Source: Ophiura sarsii
Lineage: Eukaryota; Echinodermata; Ophiuroidea; Amphilepidida; Ophiuridae
Reading direction: 5' to 3'
Assembly (NCBI GenBank): GCA_035610835.1
Contig: CM069457.1
Location: 21,446,658-21,510,657 of the forward strand
DNA: 64,000 nucleotides
Positions within the stretch are counted from its first letter, which is position 1. Each line of letters starts with the position of its first letter. The translations under genes were made by a program, and so were the position numbers. The notes under the pieces are model-generated. The model made no database searches and was not told the origin of the DNA. It saw only the letters and a program-made list of their open reading frames with translations. Below, piece by piece: positions 1-11,951 of this stretch.

Positions 1-7
1 GCCAGGC

Positions 8-459
8 TATATCGTCAGCCTGCTTCGATAATTGCCTAACGCATTTTTTCTAGTTTTGAGAAAACAACAAAAATAGGACAAGTGAATTAGGCAGTTATCG
101 AAGCAGGCTGACGATATGTTGAATAGCACCATGACTAGTACAGGTGAAATCTAACAGGAGCAGTACCTGTTGGATAGAAGTAGGTTGGGGATATACCTGA
201 AATGTGGCTTGTTATAGTCCTATATACGAGTTAATATGACCCATTTTAAACATTTTACATAATTATTACAATATGCCCAACTCACAATGCTGACTTAGGC
301 AGAATTGCAATTGTACATTTATCAACACTTTTGATTTGTCAATGACTTGGATATTATTACAGCATGTGCATAATGTAATGAGGTCATGATTTATGCAAAA
401 AACTCAATTTCGCTGAAAAATGAGTTAGGCAATTATCGAAGCAGGCTGACGATATATAC
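8..459. repeat. Inverted-repeat element(s) with three copies of one terminus
   Basis: The terminal motif CGTCAGCCTGCTTCGATAA begins at 13. Its reverse complement (ending ...GGCTGACG) occurs at about 86-114 and again at about 423-452. This can be one 108-bp element followed by a solo end, or a larger element with an internal duplicated end. All three ends are followed by or begin with ATAT, suggesting a TA-type target. No coding capacity is seen. Confidence 0.6.
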
Positions 460-741
460 TATACACTATTGATTCAACCTCTCCCTCACAGCTGCTCACA
501 CATTTAAAGCTGTCTCAACTCTATTCAAGTCAGTATGTAATGGTAGAAAAACATTGATTAAGCATTATAGTGCTTCAGTATTTGTGGGCAAGAGTGCGAC
601 CATTTTGGTGTAATACTTGCATTCTGATCGGTTTCTTATCTGAAGCAGGAGGGAGGTGATGTGGTGGGGACTGACTGTGTGTCTTGGGTTGGGGTAGGTA
701 GGGAGACGTCTTTAACCAAGGCTACTGTTAGCTACCTTTGC

Positions 742-1274
742 TTAACACTTTTCATGCGGCAGTCGTCTGCAATCGACAGTTCCAAAATTTCACAAAATGT
801 TTCAAAAGTGTCAACATTATTGAATTTCATCAGACGACGATGGTCACTCATTTTCAGCGTTCCTATATGGCAACGGGGGTGTGCCATTTTTAAATATTTT
901 AAACAGTCATCGCCCGGTTAACGATGAAAATAATTTTAAAAATAGCATTTACAATGGAGTTGGTTAGCCAACTCTAACGGTTTTGGATTGGGAAAAAATT
1001 ATTTTAATTATGATGAATTTTTCAAAATGATATATTAACATTCATGATTACATGTTATTCCAATACGAATTCAAAATGTAGGATTCGCGTGACCATCGTC
1101 GTCTGAATTTCATCACCATATTTGGAATCGCCATGTGAAATGCATTAACATAAGGACAAACATACCTAGTATTGGTTCAAGACATTTTTAAATAGACTTT
1201 GAAATTTAGGAAAGGTTTCTGTAAAATCCGGTTTTGTATACTGGTAAAACTAATAGTCGCGTGGAATGTGTTAA
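742..1274 (+). mobile_element. TTAA-target MITE (family 1), interrupted by a second element
   Basis: Starts TTAACACTTTTCATGCGGC and ends GCGTGGAATGTGTTAA, so both ends carry the TTAA target. The internal landmarks (TCTGCA, a CAAAATGTTTCAAAA stretch, CCTAGTATTGGTTC) recur in other copies at 10309, 22742, 54024, 58535 and 60690. Without the nested element at 831-1105 the copy is about 250 bp, the family's normal size here. TTAA targets are typical of piggyBac-group transposons; that assignment is inferred. Confidence 0.75.
831..1105. mobile_element. hAT-like MITE nested in a TTAA MITE
   Basis: The terminal inverted repeat CAGACGACGATGGTCAC (831-847) matches GTGACCATCGTCGTCTG (1089-1105). It is flanked by an exact 8-bp direct repeat AATTTCAT (823-830 and 1106-1113), and the host MITE sequence continues on both sides. 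An 8-bp duplication and a CAG start fit hAT elements. At 275 bp it has no transposase. Confidence 0.75.
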
Positions 1275-1825
1275 CAATTGAATAGCACCTACCGTAATAG
1301 TTGATTTAAAAATGTGCTCAATATAAGCTAAGATTTCTTCATCGGCCTCAAGTCTTTGCTTTGGAGCTTCCCTAAATTAAAATGGTGCCAATATGTGACA
1401 CGATCAGGCGGAATGAGTCATATAGGTAAAAAGAGGTCACAAATTTGAATGTTTTATTTTGTTTTCTCAGTTGGTAAATTGTTTGCAACTCGTCATAGAT
1501 TCTGCTAGAATCATGCTTATAGGCCATCATCAATTGTTAATATTTAAAAACTAGAAATTCGATTTTAGTAGGGTTTGGACCCTACTGTAGAATTTTTCAC
1601 CTGCTTTTAAATAATGGACAAATATCAAAATTCAAAACTGCCGTCTTGCGACTCATTTCGCTTGATCATGTCGCATATGTGTAGGACTATACTATTGTAG
1701 AAAAGAACACAAGTGTGCAGAATTTGATTGTTTTAGAGAATTATTTGATAAAATGTATCTCAAAGTGTGTTTTATATGTGATGATGTTTTGATACAACGT
1801 ATCATTTACCAGTGCTAATTGTAGC
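1275..1825. other. Non-coding, no gene recognised
   Basis: AT-rich sequence with stop codons throughout. I see no repeat boundary, RNA gene or convincing exon in it. Confidence 0.5.
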
Positions 1826-2433
1826 ACTAAAGTGCTCAAAAACGAAAGTCATACACTTTGTTTATGTCCTATAGAGCGACTTCCAGTTATTTTTTGACCA
1901 AACAGGTTTTGGTACAATTTAGTACCAGATTTGCCACAAAACAACAAAGATTAGCCATAATTGGCACCAGTTAATGGACAACTGGTTTGACATTTCCTAA
2001 CTCGCATATTCGAAACACTAAGCCGGAGAAAAGACCGACAGTTACCAAGCACATATCCCGTATTTGTCCCGTTGTGATCACTGCACATTTCCCCTGCACG
2101 GGCTAATTCAAATTCAAACTGTCAGGCATGCATGGGTAGTGCAGCATGTGTGGACATTCCCAGCGGTCATCCATGCAATGTATACACAGCATTTTCTCTC
2201 GGCGAAGTGTGTTGAAAATGAGAATTTTTAAACGTCACCGATTTTCTTTAAATGGGGCTAATCCATGGCTTATCATTGTTGTTTTGTGGTGAGTTTGGTA
2301 CCAAATTGTGCCTAAAAGATACATCCAAACGTCTATTTAGCCTGTTTGATCAAAACATAATTGGAAGTCACTGTATAGGACATAAACAAAATGTATGACT
2401 TTCTTTTGTTGAGCACTTTACTAGTATAGAAGG
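1826..2433. repeat. Foldback element with arms of about 130-160 bp
   Basis: The left arm (about 1826-1957) contains GTGCTC, AAAGTCATACA, ATGTCCTATA and CCACAAAACAACAA in order. The right arm (about 2265-2433) carries their reverse complements in reverse order, ending GAGCACTTTACTAG. The arms have diverged but align over most of their length. The centre (about 1958-2264) is not repeated. No coding potential. Confidence 0.65.
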
Positions 2434-2663
2434 CGTAAAGTATTCGGTTGTTATATCAAAGATAATTTAGAGCCCATCGTTTTATTTTCTTATTATTTTG
2501 CTAATAGTATTGTACTGTAGAATTATTACAGCTCAACTATATATTGAAAATTAAAAATATCACTTATTTATTTATATTTTCTGTAAGTGTTTAGTAATAA
2601 CAAGTGATATTTAATAATGTGTCGGCCCTGGTGAAAAAGTATACAGGATTTGTAACCTGCATA

Positions 2664-3337
2664 TACAGCGTGTCCCAAAAAACTGGGTTTAAAAGTTTGC
2701 GAGCTTATAACGGAATAAGTAGGAAACATGGATAGTTTATATTTAAGAATATTAAACAAAATATACCTGACCTTAATTGGGTAAATTCGGAGACCAATCC
2801 AATGTTAACTTTTTGAAATACAAAGATTTGAATAGAGCGTGGTCAGAACCCATTTGTCCCGATTTAAGGAATAAACCATCTGTGCGTTGCATTAAACAGT
2901 GCGCTATGTGTAGTATTCCCGGCATGGGGTTTATTCTCCGAAAGAACTTAACAATAACTCGGACTATAACAAAGAACATTTTGTTTTAATGTTTATGTAA
3001 ATAATGAACTTGTATTATTGCAATGACCAAGATAATTTTGTTTACTGCCCAAGTCTTTGTAAAGAATGAATGCAAAGGCAAAACTTTGATCAAGTCACAA
3101 CAATGCACAATTGCAACACATCGGGGTGTTCCTTGAAAAGTGGGGCAAATGGGTGTTGACCACGCTCTATTAAAATCTTTGTATTTCAAAAAGTTTATAT
3201 TGGATTAATCACAGAGTTAAACTAATTAAGGTCAGGTATATTTTGTTTCATATCCTAAATATGAACTATCCATGTTTCCTACTCTTTTAGTTATAAGCTC
3301 GCAAACTTTTGAACCCAGTTTTTTGGGACACGCTGTA
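2664..3337. mobile_element. TA-target inverted-repeat element, arms about 220 bp
   Basis: Starts TACAGCGTGTCCCAAAAAAC and ends with the reverse complement, flanked by TA at 2662-2663 and 3338-3339. The arms extend about 220 bp each, including a conserved block around the words ATAGAGCGTGGTCAG and CTGACCACGCTCTAT-like sequence. TA targets and this size fit a Tc1/mariner-group MITE. Diverged half-copies occur in the lipase introns near 19030-19110 and 28640-28790. Confidence 0.7.
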
Positions 3338-5815
3338 TACTAAAGTATTGTTTAACTTTTGATGCATTGATAGTGATATTGTGTTGTACGGATTTATTTC
3401 CATGTGACATTGAAGCAGTGGCAGTGCCAATCCCCCCCCCCCCCCCATTCACGATCATTCGCCCCCATTCATTCTTCTCCATTCACCATCCTTCCCTACC
3501 CCATCAGCTCACTCTCCACATTCTGTCCGTCAAATGATCAAAAATGTTGACTTTCAATAATAAAATTATTGAAATTAGCATCTGAAATGACTAATTTCGG
3601 ACCAAATTAAGCTAATTTCATGCAGTTTTGACATTGAAAGCCGTGTTTATTATGTGCTTCCTGTGGATCTTACCCCTCCCCCATTTTGTATGTCCCCCAG
3701 ATTTGTTCTCCTTCTCAGGTAGGATCGGTCGCCCTAGCATTTATTTGTTTGATTTGACATTGTTTTTACCAAACTTTTGGGTGAACTTTCAACAATTTTT
3801 TAATTTTTCAACAACAATTTTTTTTTTTTCTGCGCAAAATCGACAGTTAATAAATTGTCCCCAAAACTTTTCAAACATTTAAAACAAGAAGGGGAAAAAA
3901 CTAAAATTAAAATTATAAAGAGTCGGTCTGGCCCGTAGATCAGAGGCTTTTGTGGCCTAATGGCCCATATGCTTGTGATTATAAAGGGCAATCACTGAAA
4001 TTCAAATTGGTCTGAAATGATTAGTGTTACATAAGGCAAAATGTTTGCATGTTTCAATTTTTCTCTTTTTTTTAAATTTGTTTTTCCTTTCCCCCTGCCC
4101 CCTCCCCTAAACAATTTTGATGTTGGCGCTGTCACTGTCTGGGACCTGGTAGCATCCAGGGCTGATCATATTATTAGATATTTTTAGGTTATTAAGTGTG
4201 TGAATTGTTTTGTATTGGAACAGATTACAATATCATTACCTTTTTGTTTACAATTAATATTAGAATAGTGTGTATGACATAATTATTATAGTTTTGTTAG
4301 TTTATGAACCAACTTGTTGAAATGTGATTGTAAAAAGTTAATAATATTGAACAATACAAAGTACAAAAGCACAGTTTATCATATGGATTTATTCTGAATA
4401 CAATGCTGTATGCTGTTGAGTACACCTAACACAGAAAGTTCCTGACCAGGTCTGAAAAGTCAAATGCGAAATATGGTGTGTTTTTAGCTCAGCCTACTAC
4501 AGTAGGATGAGGCTTCTTATTATCACGTTCGAAAGGTCAGTGATAGCATGGTGAATGGCAATAGTTTCTAAACGCTAGGAAGTAAAAATGGCCTAGAAAA
4601 TGGCAATTAAGACAAAACAGATAAAACATTTAAAAAAGTGACTCCGCATATCTTCTAGATATGTTACGATACAACATATGAGATGCATTTCCTGACGTTT
4701 TTCACTTGCGTTAAAATGTTATTAAAGGTTTAACCAAAAAACTAGGGTGTCTTGAAACTCGTCCAGGTCAAGCAAGCACATGCAAGGCAAGTCATTTATC
4801 ACTATCATTATTCAAAGAAGATTTCTTGATTTACCCCATAATGCTTAGCGCCCCTACAGTATTAGCAGGGCTTAATATCACCAGAACAAACAGTGTCACA
4901 CATGTGTTAAAGTAATTAACAACTGAAGGTCATCTGGTCATGTGATGAAAGTGAAGCATCCTGGGGTGCATCAAGAAATTGTTGATCATTATTTGAGCTT
5001 GTGTCAAATTCAAAACAAACAGGAGTTCCTTTAGGCCAAGAATACTTTTTTGTTTGTTTGTCCACATCCGACCGACCGTGTACCTTGGTGCCGACCATAT
5101 TATTTTTTATTTTCTATTATTTTTTTAAAATAACTTTTTTTTGAGCAATTTAAATGGCCAAAAGGACCGTCTTATTCCTAATTTCGTACGCTGTAAGCTG
5201 ATTTCAACATAATATAAAACATTTCTTTTGTTAGTTCGGGAAAAAATAGGTTTAGTAATACTTTCACGTATATATATCTAACAGAACATCACCACTATGT
5301 TATTTCACTTTTTGCAAATTTTCTATCATAATAAATGGCGGTGACCGACAATCAACATGTTCACGGTATCTGCGCATTGCAAATTTGTTACAAAAAATAC
5401 CCTTTGACCGAGTGTTGCAACCAGTACTACAATATTGCAACTTTATACAGACAATCTGTCCGAGCAGGATTTCAATTCTAACAAACTCATGAAAAAAAGT
5501 TCATACTATCAAAGTGATGTGTTTTGTGTTTGGATGACTATCATTCACAGTATTCATGCCAAATTTATATTCCCAAATACAATATCCATATTTAAAAAAT
5601 AAAATAAATAAAAATTATCCAACCTACAGACCCTACCTTTTTTGGACCTCTATGGACAAACAAACATTTATTCTTTGTTGCCTTATACCACTGCCTGTCT
5701 TCAAAAGCTTGCCCAAACAAACACTTATTGTTACTGTCACACTCCTGAATCAACATATCAATGGAAAATATAATGACTGTTTATCAGTCAATCCACCAGC
5801 AGACAATAGGTGTGC
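3338..5815. other. Non-coding stretch, no gene recognised
   Basis: Holds a 15-base C run (3432-3446), C-rich simple sequence to about 3510, and a segment (3540-3650) that resembles 14755-14905. A diverged inverted pair (about 5040-5130 against 5590-5690, sharing TTTGTTTGTCCA/TGGACAAACAAA) may be an old foldback element. The short reading frames here have no recognisable similarity. Confidence 0.45.
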
Positions 5816-6001
5816 TACTGTAAAAGCCAATATTTTCGTGTACAGATATTTTCGCACATTTTGATATCATAGACATTTCGCGAATTGTTTTTTTCGTGGG
5901 TGACCTTCTGGATGCACTGCATGAATGTTGAAAACATTATTTTGGCGTGTCATAATTTTCGCCAAAATAAAACCGCCGCCAACATTTCAGCTTTTACAGT
6001 A
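5816..6001. mobile_element. Small MITE with TACTGTAAAAGC termini
   Basis: TACTGTAAAAGC at 5816-5827 is repeated as GCTTTTACAGTA at 5990-6001. The interior repeats the words ATTTTCG and CGCGAA/CGCCAAAAT in both orientations. It is 186 bp with no coding capacity. The class is uncertain because the target duplication is not clear. Confidence 0.6.
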
Positions 6002-6917
6002 TATCAATAGCTACACTGTATTATAAAATTTCGGCCATGACCTTGTTGTGAAGTGTTGGTATAGATAAAATTACAACTGTTTAATATAATAATTAAATAA
6101 TATTGAATGGAATCATGGAATTATGATGGTCAAAAGTACACAGATGAAAAAATCCTGATATCCCGATTTAATTCTGGATACAGGCCCTTTTGCAACAAAA
6201 CAACAATTTCAATGGCTGTTTACAATGAGATGTAGGTCTTTTTGAAAAAAATGACTTTGATTCCTTGAAACATATGATTTTTCCCTATACATTTCTATAT
6301 CAAACTCATTCTTTGAAAAAATGCACCATAGCCCTTTTGCAAAATACCTCTTCATATATTGAATGCTTTCTGGTCCCTCCTCGTAGACTTGACTCAAATC
6401 ACACCACTTGTATTTGCATTGCATGTGCCCTTTATGGTTCTATGGGGGGCCGCCCCCTCCGCCGCTAAACCAGCGGTAAATCCAACTTTGTCAAATTTCT
6501 CTTGCAGGGAAACCTTGCATCTTTTCCAGCCCTGTCGCGGACATAGCTTCAAAAAGCACCCCTAATTTAGGAAAATCGTGGACATAAAATGTTCGCGGAA
6601 TGTCCCCGGACATGGTATGTTCGCGGAATGTCCGCGGACATGATACAGAAAACCGCCCTTTTCCGCGAGTTTTGGAACGATCATGCGTACCCAAAGTCAA
6701 TGTTGACTGAAACCACCGGGGCAAAAATGTACCTCAATCGTTCCAAAAGTAGGTGTAAAGTCAAAAAAAATTGCACAGTTCTTGACTCACAAAAGTCTTG
6801 TTGGTTCTTTCTCATTTCTCGCCCCCAATATGAATAACCTAGCTACGTCAAAAAAGTTCAGAAACCCAAAACTGCAAGTTGGCCACCCCCCAGGCCCCAA
6901 GTATTTCTGAACACTCC
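6002..6917. other. Non-coding, with a short CG-rich direct duplication
   Basis: No gene recognised. At about 6588-6642 a segment of roughly 28 bp containing ATGTTCGCGGAATGTCC is repeated head to tail. The second copy contains the palindrome TGTCCGCGGACA. The rest is unremarkable AT-rich sequence. Confidence 0.5.
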
Positions 6918-7470
6918 CTAAACGGCTATATCTTGCCTCACGTCCCGTACTATTAGTTATCCCCTGCATGTTCACACAATACGGAAAAATACCTATGGTT
7001 TGGCATGTCATATCAAATGAGGCCGCATGCCGAATGTGATATGGCCCAAAACATGTCTGGTTAGGTTATATGCAGATCATTTATTTTATGGCGTGGGTTA
7101 GACCTTTTTGCAGTATATTTCGGCCTCAGAATGTAACAGAAATCGACTCGGTTGCATTTAAATCATCCGCCATTTTATTCGTATTTTAAGCAACTCTTCC
7201 ACAGACGCAAAGCAATCGCTTTACACGTAATATCATTTCGCACCATCTGGTAACGCAGTTAATCGACGATATGGGAATATATCGTGTGGTTTGACTTGTT
7301 GTTTACACGATATGGATCAGATTTCATACGTGTTAACCAACGAGATTGTAGTATGTACACTTACTAAACGATAAAGAATAAATCGTGTATAGCTACAACA
7401 TATTTTAATTGGTTTGAGCATGCGCACTTGAGTTACGGGACGTGTAGCAAGACATTGCCCCCTAAACTAT
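6918..7470. mobile_element. Long form of a GGGCAATGTCTTGC-ended MITE
   Basis: The left end reads CGGCTATATCTTGCCTCACG followed by TCCCGTA. The right end reads ACGGGACGTGTAGCAAGACA followed by TTGCCCCC, its diverged reverse complement. The same two ends bound the 126-128-bp elements at 46899 and 55637, where the target is TTAA. This copy, with about 480 bp inside, may be closer to the parent element, but no transposase is visible. Confidence 0.55.
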
Positions 7471-8545
7471 CCTTGGGGATCGGCAGAATTAAAAGTGCAC
7501 ATTAAGTTGAAATATCCATTGAAAGTTCTGAGTAAAATGCTGAAAAGTTGCAGAATTCGCCAGTGTAGGTAGGCATAATTTAATTTACCAAGCCAGTCAT
7601 GCCAGTGGGTACTGGATATAACAGACTATAAAATCTAGAGGCAATGTAAAAGCTCATCAGAGTCCTAAAATGATGTATTTGAGGTTTATTTACATTGTTT
7701 TTTGTGTCTAATTATTTATTTAATCATTCATATGTCAAAGGTCACCTATTAAGGTCACCTTTTATGGTCAAATGTCATCTGAGGTCAAGTTGTAAAATAA
7801 GCGGTAAACATATAAAAAATGATAATTTTTGTGCATACATTATTATGTTTTGAGCTGTTCAAGTGTGAATGACATTGGATCCAAAACTTTATAATGATAA
7901 AATTGGGTGATTTACTGAGTTTTAAAAATATTTTTAAAGAAAACACCTCATAGCTCAACCAATACATTATGGACCTAATCTATCCAATACATGAAATTGA
8001 CAGCTTGTCACTAATGGACAGGGATAGCGCTGGATCAAAAATGTAATAGGTCTCATGACTTTTTTCAGGACCCTGTAGGACTTCAAAAAAACAAAATTTA
8101 AGGGGTCCCCAACAAAATTGAGGGGTCCTGAAGTTTGGGTATTTGAAAATTTTACATTTTTACGGACAGTTTTAATGAATTTATATTGTGAGCAAAGGAT
8201 GGATATGTAATTTACAGAATTTCTTAAGGTTTCCATTTCCATACATCGTCAAATTTAAGGGGTCCCTTCAATTTTGATCGGGACCCGCAGTCTTTCCAAT
8301 TAGAGATCTGACGCGTCACTACAAGAAAGTGAGAGGTCTAGGACGCGCAGACGTGTCAGAATGCGACCCCTGCTAATGGATACATGAAATTTATAGCTTG
8401 TCGCTAGCTGAGCTTCTGCATCATTGATGCTCTCGTTGCTTCTTCTTTTCTTCTTTTCTTGACTTGAAATTATGAATAATACATCAAGGGTGGGAGTGAG
8501 TCCCGGGAAATTGAGTCCTGCCCGAAAGGTGTGAGTCCCGGGAAC
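7471..8545. other. Non-coding, no gene recognised
   Basis: Contains three AGGTCA half-sites and one TGGTCA within about 50 bp (7739-7787) and low-complexity TC tracts near 8430-8460. No exon or RNA gene is seen. Confidence 0.45.
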
Positions 8546-9094
8546 AAAAATCACATATGTTTGCATAACTCCACACATAATTGGACGTTTTGAGCGATTG
8601 AAACACTCAGTGAAACGTTTGGCTACCCACACAAAGTTTCCCTTTTCAATACCATGTTTATTTTCCTAGTTGCATTTCCCCAAAATGATTTTTTCCAAAA
8701 GTGGCATTTTACAACGATGCATGGAAGTTACTGACGTGAATTGTGGACAATATTATTAGCTATTCATGCATGATAAAATCATTCTGTTTTTATTTCAAAT
8801 AAAGACCAGCTAAAGAAAGAAAAACTTTCATTTTATTTGAAAATTAAGGCAATTTGAAATGAATTTTTAAAATGCTGGAGACATATTTGTAACTTTCTTG
8901 AATAGGATATTGAAAAGTGCCACTTTTTTTTTTTGGGGGGGGGGGGGGGAATGTGACTATTTCGGGGAAAGTAACCATGATATTGAAAAGGGAAAACTTT
9001 CTATGGGTAGCCAAGTGTTTTCCCTTTTCGTATACATTTCAATTTCTCAAAACGTCCAATTGTGTGTGGAGTTATGTAAACAAATGTGATCTAA
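8546..9094. repeat. Foldback element with arms of about 110-120 bp
   Basis: The left arm (8546-8655) carries GCATAACTCCACACATAATT, GGACGTTTTGAG and CCCTTTTCAATACC. The right arm (8972-9094) carries the reverse complements in reverse order. The centre includes a T11 run followed by a 15-base G run (8935-8949). No coding capacity. Confidence 0.6.
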
Positions 9095-9126
9095 TTTAGG
9101 GGGACTTAATTTTTTTGAACCGTTTA

Positions 9127-9199
9127 TCTCTGCGCAGTGACAGTGATACCAGTCATTTCTGCGCAGTGACACCAGATATCTCTGGGCAGTGACACCATA
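9127..9199. repeat. 23-bp minisatellite, block I (about 3 units)
   Basis: Three units of the GTGACACCAGATATCTCTGG-type repeat that forms the large array from 10594 onward. The block ends exactly where the mariner-like element at 9200 begins. Confidence 0.75.
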
Positions 9200-9695
9200 C
9201 GAGGGGCATTCAATAAATACCTGCAACCTTTGACAATCTCTGAATTGTGACATGTGTCAATAAAATAAACTAATGATACTTAAACTGTAAGTCTTACCCC
9301 TTTCTCACAGAAAATGTCGAACATGTTGGTCATTGTTATCATGTAATTTCAGTACTGTAAACATCATGGTCTCTGGGCACCGAAAATTGACAAGAATCAG
9401 CATTATGATGACTCAAAACATGCGCCAATATTAATCCTGTTAACGCATATCTTAATGCATGCCATAAACTTGTCTTTCAAATATCCCGCCATTGTAACAT
9501 TTAATTCCCTAACCAGTGCCCTGAGGTCACGGTATTCACAGTGCTGAAATGTAATGATAAAAATGACTCACGTGTTGAAATTTTCTGTGAGAAAAGAGTA
9601 AAACTTACAGTATAAGTATCATAAGTTTATTTTACTGACACGTGTCACGGTTTAGAGATTTTCAATGGTTGCAGGTATTTATTGAATGCCCCTCC
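9200..9695. mobile_element. Mariner-like MITE, TA target, 496 bp
   Basis: The left end CGAGGGGCATTCAATAAATA and right end TATTTATTGAATGCCCCTCC are inverted copies, flanked by TA (9198-9199 and 9696-9697). The inverted arms run about 150 bp, through a TGACACGTGTCA-type motif and on to AGTCTTACCCCTTTCTCACAG and its complement. GAGGGGCATTCAATAA ends are typical of mariner relatives. No transposase remains. Confidence 0.75.
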
Positions 9696-9697
9696 TA

Positions 9698-10308
9698 TAT
9701 GTGTGGTGGCATGGGAAAACCCTTCACATGGTCATTTTCTAGCAACTTTGTTTTTTTTCTTTGGCAGAGAGCTTCATACTCTACTGAGTATGGGACTGTT
9801 TACATTTTTCAGAAATTCCACCTAGAACTACAACAGTTATAGTATTTTAAAGTTGGCAAGTTTAAACGCAGCACTCAAAATTGAAACTGACAATTCAAAG
9901 GTGTACACAAAATCTTTTAAATGCTCTAATAATAATAAAACTACATTGTTATATCACACAGAATAGCTTGTCATATGAAAAGGACTTTTGATATGAACCT
10001 AGTTTTTTGCGATATTATTAACAATTGTAAGTTCTTCACTTTCAAAATCTTTACAACGCATTGTCGGAATTCACAAGTGGTTACCATGGTAACAATGTCA
10101 TTTTACGTAAACATAGCATTTTACACATGAAATTTGATAAACAAGGTTCAGAAAAGTACTAAAATAAACTTCACATCTGGAATTTTGCATAAAAAAACTC
10201 CTGGAGACTAAAGTTCAAGGTATAATCTCTATCTTGGGACCAAAGTTGGAAAATTGACTTGGAACTCATTTGTTAGGAATATTTTGGTATGACCCAGATA
10301 TCTCAATA
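9698..10308. other. Non-coding, no gene recognised
   Basis: AT-rich sequence between a mariner-like MITE and a TTAA MITE. No repeat or exon is recognised. Confidence 0.45.
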
Positions 10309-10559
10309 TTAACGCTTTCCATGCGGCAGGCGGCTGCAGACGACATTCCAAATGTTGACAAAATGTTTCAAAAATGTCAAAATTATTGAATTCCATTACC
10401 ATACAGTATTTGGAATCACCATGAAAAATGCATTGTAATATGTACAAACATGCCTAGCATTGGTTCAGTAATCGTTGAGGTAGACCTTGAAAGTTTGGAA
10501 AGGTTTCTGAAAAATCTGTTTTGTATATGGTAAAGTAATAGCCGCGTGGAAAGTGTTAA
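10309..10559 (+). mobile_element. TTAA-target MITE, family 1 (251 bp)
   Basis: Begins TTAACGCTTTCCATGCGGC and ends GCGTGGAAAGTGTTAA. It shares the family's internal landmarks, such as CAAACATGCCTAGCATTGG and AAAGGTTTCTGAAAAATCTG. Both TTAA target copies are intact. Confidence 0.8.
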
Positions 10560-10593
10560 CACTAGCGACTTCCGACGGGTTTTTCCATACCAC

Positions 10594-11951
10594 AACACAT
10601 ATGTCTGTGCAGTGATACCAGATATGTCTGTGCAGTGACACCCGATATCTATGTGCATTAACACCAGATATGTCTGGGCTGTGATACCAGATGTATGTGA
10701 AGTGACACCAGATATCTGTGCATTGACACCAGATATGTCTGCGCAGTGACACCATATATTTCTGTGCATTGACACCAGATATGTCTGCTTAGTGACACCA
10801 GATATCTCTGTGCATTGACACCAGGCAGTAACACCAGATATATCTTGCCAGTGACACCAGATATGTCTGCGCAGTGACACCAGATAAGTATGGGCAGTGA
10901 CACCAGGTATCTCTGTGCATTGACACCAGATATGTCTGCGCAGTGACACCAGATATCTCTGGGCAGCGACACCAGATACGTCTGGGCAGTGACACCAGAT
11001 ATTTTTGTGAAGTGACACCAGATATTTCTGTGCATTGACACCAGACATTTCTGTGCATTGACACCAGATACGTCTACGCAGTAATACCATATATGTCTGG
11101 AAAGTTAAACCAGATATGTCTGCAAAGTGACACAATATATGTCTGCAAAGTGACACCAGTTCTTTCTGTGCAGTGACACCAGATATATCTGGGTACTGAC
11201 ACCAGATATCTCTGTGAAGTGATACCAGATATCTCGGTGAAGTGACACCATATATCTCTGGGAAGTGACACCATATATCTCTGTGAAGTGACGCCAGATA
11301 TTTCTGCGCAGTGACACCAGATGTCTCGGCAGTGACACCAGATATCTCTGTGAAGTGAAACCAGATATGTCTGGGCAGTGAAACCAGATATTCTGTGAAG
11401 TGACACCAGATATTTCTGTACATTGACACCAGATACGTCTGCGCAGTGATACCTTGACTGGAAAGTTAAACCAGATATGTCTTGGCAGCGACACCAGATA
11501 TGTCTGCAAAGTGACATCACATATGTGCAGTGACACCATAATATGTCTGGGTATGACACCAGATATATCTGTGAAGTGACACCAGATATTGCTGTGATGT
11601 CTGGGCAGCGAAACCATATATCTCTGCATATTGTCACCAGCTATGTCTGAGCAGTGACACCAGATATTTCTGTGAAGTGACACCAGATACGTCTGGGCAG
11701 TAAAACCAGATATTTCTGTGAAGTGACACCAGATATTTCTGTGCATTGACACCAGAAACGTCTGCGCAGTGATACCATATATGTCTGGAAAAATAAACCA
11801 GATATGTCTTGGCTGTGACACCAGATTTGTCTGCAAAGGGATACCAGATATTTCTGTGCAGTGACACCAAATATGTCTGGGTAGTGACACCAGATATCTG
11901 TGAAGTGACACCAGATCTCTCAGTGAAGGGACACCATATATCTCTGGGCAG
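10594..11951. repeat. 23-bp minisatellite, block II (about 59 units)
   Basis: Head-to-tail degenerate copies of a 23-bp unit reading roughly GTGACACCAGATATNTCTGN followed by GCA or GAA. Because 23 is not a multiple of 3, each reading frame passes through all three phases every 69 bases. On the minus strand none of the phases of the consensus contains a stop, which produces spurious open frames of 337 and 314 codons made of SGVTAQ/YLVSL/IWCH-like blocks. On the plus strand the consensus has a TGA. I read this as satellite DNA, not a protein gene. Confidence 0.9.

Noticed and set aside
2777..3189. Frames of 67-70 codons on opposite strands with similar peptides
   Set aside because: They are the two inverted arms of the 2664-3337 element read in both directions.
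6359..6837. Several overlapping 67-82-codon frames
   Set aside because: Frames on both strands overlap in one stretch, with no start context, splice sites or similarity to support any of them.
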